Positions 59,306 through 64,000 of a stretch of DNA of 64,000 nt are shown piece after piece; the first letter of the stretch is position 1, and each line of letters opens with the position of its first letter. Both the position numbers and the translations under genes were made by a program. Under the pieces are notes generated by a model. It saw nothing but the letters and a program-made list of their open reading frames with translations. It searched no databases and was not told the DNA's origin. This DNA comes from Amblyomma americanum (lineage: Eukaryota; Arthropoda; Arachnida; Ixodida; Ixodidae): positions 83,538,639 to 83,602,638 of the forward strand of contig NC_135498.1 of the NCBI RefSeq assembly GCF_052857255.1, written 5' to 3'.

Positions 59306-59640
59306 TGAATATTTCAAGAAATGCAATGCAACAAACCGCAAGGTACCCCGTAAAGGATTAGTCACTCTACGTGTTTTGCAAGCAGAGAAGTCTGGCCCAA
59401 AAACACTTCAGAGAAAACTGGCATTTTGACCACAATTACGGCCAATATTTTGCTGCCTATGGTCACAAAACTTTCATTCAGGTCGCTTCTAGCCTGTTGG
59501 GGGAAAATGCTCCTGAATATAATTAGACTTAATAGATACGAAATCCGTTCTTTTAAAAAAATTCAGTTCTTTTCTAGATTTTCGTGAGTTTAAAAGCGCG
59601 TTCCCTCTTAAAGTGAAATAATGGCTGCGACCATCATAAA

Positions 59641-59660
59641 GAGTAGTAGTAGTAGTAGTG
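59641..59660 (+). repeat. (AGT)n microsatellite
   Basis: GAGTAGTAGTAGTAGTAGTGG followed by TTTATTT, typical of an inverted 3' tail of a retroposon. No element body is recognised beside it. Confidence 0.7.
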
Positions 59661-59907
59661 GTTTATTTAAAAGAATCTTTAAAAAGAAGGAAAAGATTTT
59701 TGCTAGCTCCGGCATATGTCATCGCTACGGGAAGCACCAGAGCTAGAGCGGCGGAAATAAAGGAATAGCTGGCAGACTGGAGAAATGAAATGAAAGAGGT
59801 GAGGGCAGAGGCAGCAAGGATAGAGGGGAGAGAGGTGCAATATCAATGTGTTATATTTGCACAATTACGTATTCACAGGTCGGGCATAGGAGAGCGCGCA
59901 CAGCACA

Positions 59908-60236
59908 GAATGTAATAATAAAAATGAAAAAAAACAATTCTTTTGAGAAGAAATGACGCAGTAACACAAACATATCTCGGTGGACACCCAAACCACGCCG
60001 TAAGGGAAGGATTAAATTACGGAATGAAAGAAGAGGAACCAACGGGTGCTGTATTGGAGGTCTCCGGAATAATGTCGACTATCTGGGCAATCCTTAACGT
60101 CCACTGACATCGCACAGCACACGGACGTCTTTTGCTTGTCGCCTCCATCGAAACACGACCGTACCGGTCGGGTTCGAACCCATGTACATCGGCTCAGTTG
60201 ACGAGCGTTTTAACGAATGAACCACCGCGGCGGCGG
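59908..60236 (-). mobile_element. Older Ruka-type SINE copy
   Basis: The full-length layout is present in reverse: ACCACCGCGGCGGCGGG head at 60220-60236, box B near 60170-60180, body with GCCGTAAGGGAAGGATTAAA, and an AT-rich tail at 59908-59935. It is more diverged than its neighbours, so probably inserted earlier. Confidence 0.75.
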
Positions 60237-60284
60237 GAAACATCATAAAAATCGCACATAGTATAAACCGACATCCTGGTGTAT

Positions 60285-60562
60285 TAATAAAATAATAATA
60301 ATTGGTTTTTGTGGAAAGGAAGTGGCGCAGTATGTCTCATAAGTCATTGGATACCTGAACCGCGCCGTAAGGGAAGGCATAAAGGAGGAAGTGAAAGAAG
60401 AAAGGAAGAGAGAGGTGCCGTAGTGGAGGGCTCCGGAACAATTTCGATCACCTGGGGATCTTTGACGTGCACTGGCATCGCACAGCACACGGGCGCCTTA
60501 GCGTTTCGCCTCCATAAAAACGCAGCCGCCGCGGTCGGTTTCGAACCCGGGAACTCTGGCGT
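60285..60562 (-). mobile_element. Ruka-type SINE, 5'-truncated
   Basis: The minus-strand copy runs from box B (TTCGAACCC seen inverted as GGTTTCGAACCC near 60538-60549) through the complete body to a (TAA)n tail at 60285-60302. It lacks the box A head. It is close in sequence to the 60627 copy and opposite in orientation. Confidence 0.8.
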
Positions 60563-60626
60563 ATTTCTGAAAACGTTTTTTTCATTTCAGTGCCATCCAG
60601 ATTATAAGCTTTGGAATCACGTAAAA

Positions 60627-60927
60627 CCCGCCGCGGTGGCTCAGTGGTTAGGGTGATCGACTACTGATCCGGAGTTCCCGGGTTCGAACCCGACCGCGGT
60701 GGCTGCGTTTTTATGGAGGAAAAACGCTAAGGCGCCCGTGTGCTGTGCGATGTCAGTGCACGTTAAAGATCCCCAGGTGTTGTCGAAATTATTCCGGAGC
60801 CCTCCACTACGGCACCTGTTCTTCCTTTCTTCTTTCACTCCCTCCTTTATCCCTTCCCTTACGACGAGGTTCAGGTGTCCAACGATATATGAGACAGATA
60901 CTGCGCATTTTCCTTCCACAAAAACCA

Positions 60928-60998
<71 letters not shown>
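60627..60998 (+). mobile_element. Ruka-type SINE, full length, with long ATT tail
   Basis: Head CCGCGGTGGCTCAGTGGTTA carries the tRNA box A and GGGTTCGAACCC is box B. The body includes GTGCTGTGCGATGTCAGTGC, ACGTTAAAGATCCCCAGGTG and CCCTTCCCTTACGACG. It ends ACCAATT(ATT)n to 60998. This is the best preserved Ruka copy here and it abuts a LINE RT fragment. Confidence 0.85.
60928..60998 (+). repeat. (ATT)n microsatellite, about 71 bp
   Basis: An uninterrupted ATT run forms the tail of the Ruka copy. It is likely to vary in length between individuals. Confidence 0.95.
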
Positions 60999-61000
60999 CA

Positions 61001-61707
61001 CGTACAGGTGTTCCTGCTCGATAGGAAGTCCTTGATATATTCTTAAGTTCTCTTTCCAACTCTGAGCTGGCTCAGCCCGTTGAGGATCACCTCACGTTTG
61101 ACATTGTCAAACGCTTTGGTGAGGTCTAGGCCCCAAATTTTTTTTGCTCCTTTGGAGCGCGAGTGAATTGTCATGTTTTACTTGGGGCATCACGTCCTGC
61201 ATGCAGAAATGTGGCCGGAAACCGGCCATGTCGTGTGGCCACAGGTTGTTTTGCACCATGAAGCCCGTCAGCCTTGTTTGCATGACGTGCTCCATCAATT
61301 TCCCTACGCATGGCCTGAGGGGAATTGGCCTGAGGTTTGTCTTTGGTTTCGGTCTGAGTATAATGGTGGCTGTCCTCTATTGCTCCGGTAGCTTGCCTTT
61401 GTACCAATCTTGTCCGGTATATTCTGTTAAGATTCCAATTGATTCATTGTCTAAATTCCTTAGCTTGTTATTCGTGACTCCGTCAGGGCAGGAGCCGGTT
61501 CCGCCTTTATTCTGACAATTTCTGCCCTACCTCCGCCTCTGATATGAGGGCGTCTAGAGCCCCATTCGAAGCCTCACCAAAGTCCGGGGGGGGGGAACGT
61601 TGAGTGTCTCCAATGTGCGTTTTTACCATTTTGTCCTTAAACTCTGCGTTGTCTCCATTGAACGTGTGTCGGACCATTGCTAATCTAATTTCGGACTGTT
61701 TTGCAGA
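61001..61707 (-). mobile_element. LINE reverse transcriptase fragment, cut by Ruka SINEs on both sides
   Basis: Minus-strand frames show NGALDALISEAEVGQKLSE, then MEHVMQTRLTGFMVQNNLWP and MAGFRPHFCMQDVM. LDLTKAFDNV carries the first catalytic RT Asp at 61101-61129, and EYIKDFLSSRNT ends it at the edge of the (ATT)n tail. These are RT fingers and palm blocks of a tick I-group LINE. A Ruka copy abuts each end (60627-60998 and 61711-61909). The YxDD box is not present. One frame carries an in-frame stop. Confidence 0.8.
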
Positions 61708-61710
61708 GCT

Positions 61711-61909
61711 TAATAATAATAATTGTTTTTTTGGGGGGGGGGGAAGGAAATGGCGTAGTATCTGTCTCATATAACTTTGGACACCTGAACCGCGCCGTAA
61801 GGGAAGGGATAAAGGAGGGAGTGAAAGAAGAAAGGAGGAATAGGTGCCGTAGTGGAGGGCTCCGGAATAATTTCGACCACCTGGGGATCTTTAACGTGCA
61901 CTGACATCG
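61711..61909 (-). mobile_element. Ruka-type SINE, 5'-truncated
   Basis: From the (TAA)n tail at 61711 the body runs through CGCCGTAAGGGAAGGGATAA and CTGGGGATCTTTAACGTGCA to GACATCG at 61909, where it stops short of box B. It separates two LINE fragments of opposite orientation. A run of about 11 G follows the tail. Confidence 0.8.
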
Positions 61910-62508
61910 GGTCCAGAAGATGTTGCCTTCATCGGTATCGAGGCGGCTGACAAGCTTGCCCAAGTTCTTTATTTCCGGGTAGCCGTAGAGCCCCCCGAGC
62001 ACTGGGGAATGAGGACCGCCTGCAAAATTACGGGGAAATTCTTGACCATTACAAATTTGGACGTAGGTTACTCCCCACTAGAACCAAAATTAAACAACAG
62101 AGAAGCTGTCGCGTGGAGGCGGCTAAAAACCAAAACATTTATGAACCCGGTATAGGCTTACAACGTGTACCTAGGGCTGAGGTCGCATAACCGATGCACA
62201 CAGTGGGGTGAGACTGACCTACCACATAATTTGGAACTGCCCCAATTCTGCCGGCCTGAGCGAAAATATCGATAGTAGAGAAGCCCGGGGAAACCTTGTT
62301 AAGAAGCCCGGATCCTGAGCTTTAGCGCACCACCATCCAACTGGCGGAAGATGCCGCTACCAGAAAAGGACTGCCAGCCAGCCTCTAACCGCGGACGCGT
62401 AACTCCCTGTTTCCCAGGCTTCCGTGCCTGGGGCGGGGAGAAATGTCTTTTCTGGTGGAAATAAAAGTTGCTCAATCAATCAGTCAATCAGTCACTCAAT
62501 CAATCTAC
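61910..62508 (+). mobile_element. LINE RNase H and 3' end with TCAA tail
   Basis: Plus-strand frames give IEAADKLAQVL, then YSPLEPKLNNREAVAWRRLK and HIIWNCPNSAGLSEN, the C-terminal zinc region of the RNase H LINE family. The end is followed by AATAAAAG and a (TCAATCAG)n tail at 62472-62508. It is opposite in orientation to the RT fragment next door (61001-61707), so the two come from separate insertions or from an inversion. Confidence 0.75.
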
Positions 62509-63925
62509 GCATCCCGATGATTCGTATTTACTGGAGTTCGTGTCTTCCACGCACATACGTTGAGAAAGAGGGCATCCAATGGCCATTGACATAAATTGAG
62601 AATTGGACGAAAAACATGGCTGGCGGTTGAGCATTGCAAAGTACGAAATATTGTAAAATGAAATGAGCATTGTTTCTGAGGGAAGCAATGGCGCAGACAA
62701 AATAATGTGCGAAAGCACAGTTTCGCAGGTGGACACCACCGCGTCGTACCTTAGAGCGCGATTGAGTGTCCACCGGCCCAGGGAGCCAGTTATAAGCGCT
62801 TCCTTAACTCAAAATCAAAGGCGTGATTACACAAGAGATCAAAGTGCCTAAATATTTGAAAATTTATTTTTACCAATTGCTTTCTACATATGTACACATT
62901 AATCGCTACGCCAAGAGTGAATTTCGTTTTGTGAAAATGCTAATATGTCAGGAGAAAAAAATGATGACGCCGTGGTCGAGGCAGTGTTTTCAAGCACAGC
63001 TGAATTTCGCAAATTTGCAGTGACATAAGAATCGAGATATGAAACCCATGATGGATATATTATCGCGTATTTTACGGCTTATTTTCGCCGTTCCGAAGTT
63101 GTCGCTCATCAGAAAAAAAATTCGAAAAGGACGAAAGTTTCAAATGAGGCTATATTGAAGAATTTTTTTGCTGCGCAAATATGAACACGTCTCTTTCAAA
63201 TTTGCGATCTAGATGAGACTAGAGGTCCTGAAAGAGTGTACCAGCTTTCATTGTTATATAATATAGAGAAGTGCAAAAACTATCGCCCTGAATCTTCCAT
63301 TTTATTCACACAGTGGTGGTTTTGAAAAATCAAAGGAAAAAAAATACCACCACTCCCATTTATCTTAAAACTCCTTAAGCAAGTCTCCAGAAGGAGGCCA
63401 AAAATACCAAAGAGCATGTTGCTATATTTTGATTCCAACAATGTTACCGAAGCTCAAACTTTTAGCTTCTTGAGTATCGGCAGAATGGCCTAAATGCAGG
63501 GGTGGAAGCAACAAACACGCCTTCCGCTGCTCTAAACTTTTCCCAAATCCCAAGACTAAGACATTTCCCATGAAGAGAGAGCATGCCTAATTGCTTTCTA
63601 GGATAAGGACCGATCTTTGACGTCAGCAGGATTTGCGGCGTCGCTATCCACTAGTGATAGCGAGGATATTGAGGAAATGGAAGGGTGGAGTCGAGAAACC
63701 GAAACTATGCCGCCGTTTCGTCCCCTGACGTCATACAGGGAGGGTAAATGGGGAAGGGATTGGAGGACGCAACTAATTTTAATTGCTGCCATTTTGGATT
63801 CGTGAAACAGGAACTATGCGCCATTTCGTCCCCTGCCGTCATATACTCACACTTTCCCTCTATCCACCATATCAGACCGTGACGTCATCATTGTTACGCG
63901 GCAAGTGGTTGTTCCTACAATACTA

Positions 63926-64000
63926 TTGTAGATGGCGGTGCAATTCTCAGTGTGCGATGTGCTGTTTTTTAGTTGCTGCCACAGATGGCGCTGTGATCTC
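63926..64000 (+). repeat. Second copy of the 21.05 kb dispersed repeat, cut by the window edge
   Basis: GTAGATGGCGGTGCAATTCTC, GATGTGCTGTTTT and GTTGCTGCCACAGATGGCGC match 21049-21115 in order and spacing. It continues past base 64000. Confidence 0.65.

Larger units (their letters stand above)
58627..64000. other. Repeat-rich right end, no confident exon
   Basis: SINE and LINE copies fill 59.1-62.5 kb. From 62.5 to 63.6 kb nothing is recognised. At 63.6-63.9 kb there is a short duplicated block with three TGACGTCA sites and an open frame (MTSAGFAASLSTSDSEDIEE) of unknown meaning. Confidence 0.5.

Noticed and set aside
60627..60700. tRNA gene suggested by good box A and box B
   Set aside because: The acceptor stem does not pair and the SINE body continues in frame with other Ruka copies; this is the SINE head. 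The same applies at 34.6, 35.4, 10.9 and 41.8 kb.
60745..61046. Open frames with long isoleucine, tyrosine or asparagine runs
   Set aside because: They are translations of the (ATT)n SINE tail in different frames.

Overview
The window is eukaryotic and almost certainly from a hard tick (Ixodidae). It has small GC-rich exons with GT/AG borders in AT-rich sequence. It also carries repeated copies of a tRNA-headed SINE whose head, body and ATT tail match what I know as Ruka of Rhipicephalus ticks, together with RNase H-bearing LINEs, RTE and CR1-like LINE tails, a Ty3/gypsy element and a piggyBac relic. The species cannot be fixed by reading alone.

The main gene runs on the minus strand. Seven exons (33152-33041, 26261-26170, 22691-22538, 18833-18637, 7993-7691, 5793-5669, 819-585) join in consistent phase into 406 codons without a stop. 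They encode the N-terminal half of a single-pass M13 (neprilysin-like) protein: a membrane anchor, then the helical ectodomain up to just past the conserved ANYLGWRLV and Cys-Ala-Ala-Glu-Val blocks. The zinc-site half lies off the left edge. A GC-rich block ending in a donor at 43471 (with the codons ATG TCG just before it) is a good candidate for the first exon.

A second minus-strand gene ends at 54598. Its last two exons (58626-58435 and 54795-54598) join in phase 0; the product is not recognised. Further unassigned coding-like stretches lie at 50103-50436 and 51171-52685.

The rest is introns and intergenic DNA packed with mobile elements. There is a Ty3/gypsy element with both LTRs (35515-40759; RT box changed from YLDD to YLHD) and a piggyBac transposase pseudogene (about 57850-56230; third catalytic Asp changed to Asn). 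There are LINE fragments at 15340-16100, 22950-24455, 41890-42785, 49690-49870, 61001-61707 and 61910-62508, and RTE and CR1-like tails. Ruka-type SINEs cluster at 59.9-61.9 kb. A Penelope-type repeat at 14990-15310 carries a damaged hammerhead-like core. Minisatellites and several short hairpin repeat families complete the picture.

I found no rRNA, CRISPR array, bacterial operon or credible free-standing tRNA. The most useful result is the reconstruction of the divergent M13 gene. The hairpin repeat families and the duplicated splice-acceptor segment at 51.2/52.6 kb are the signals least explained by known families.
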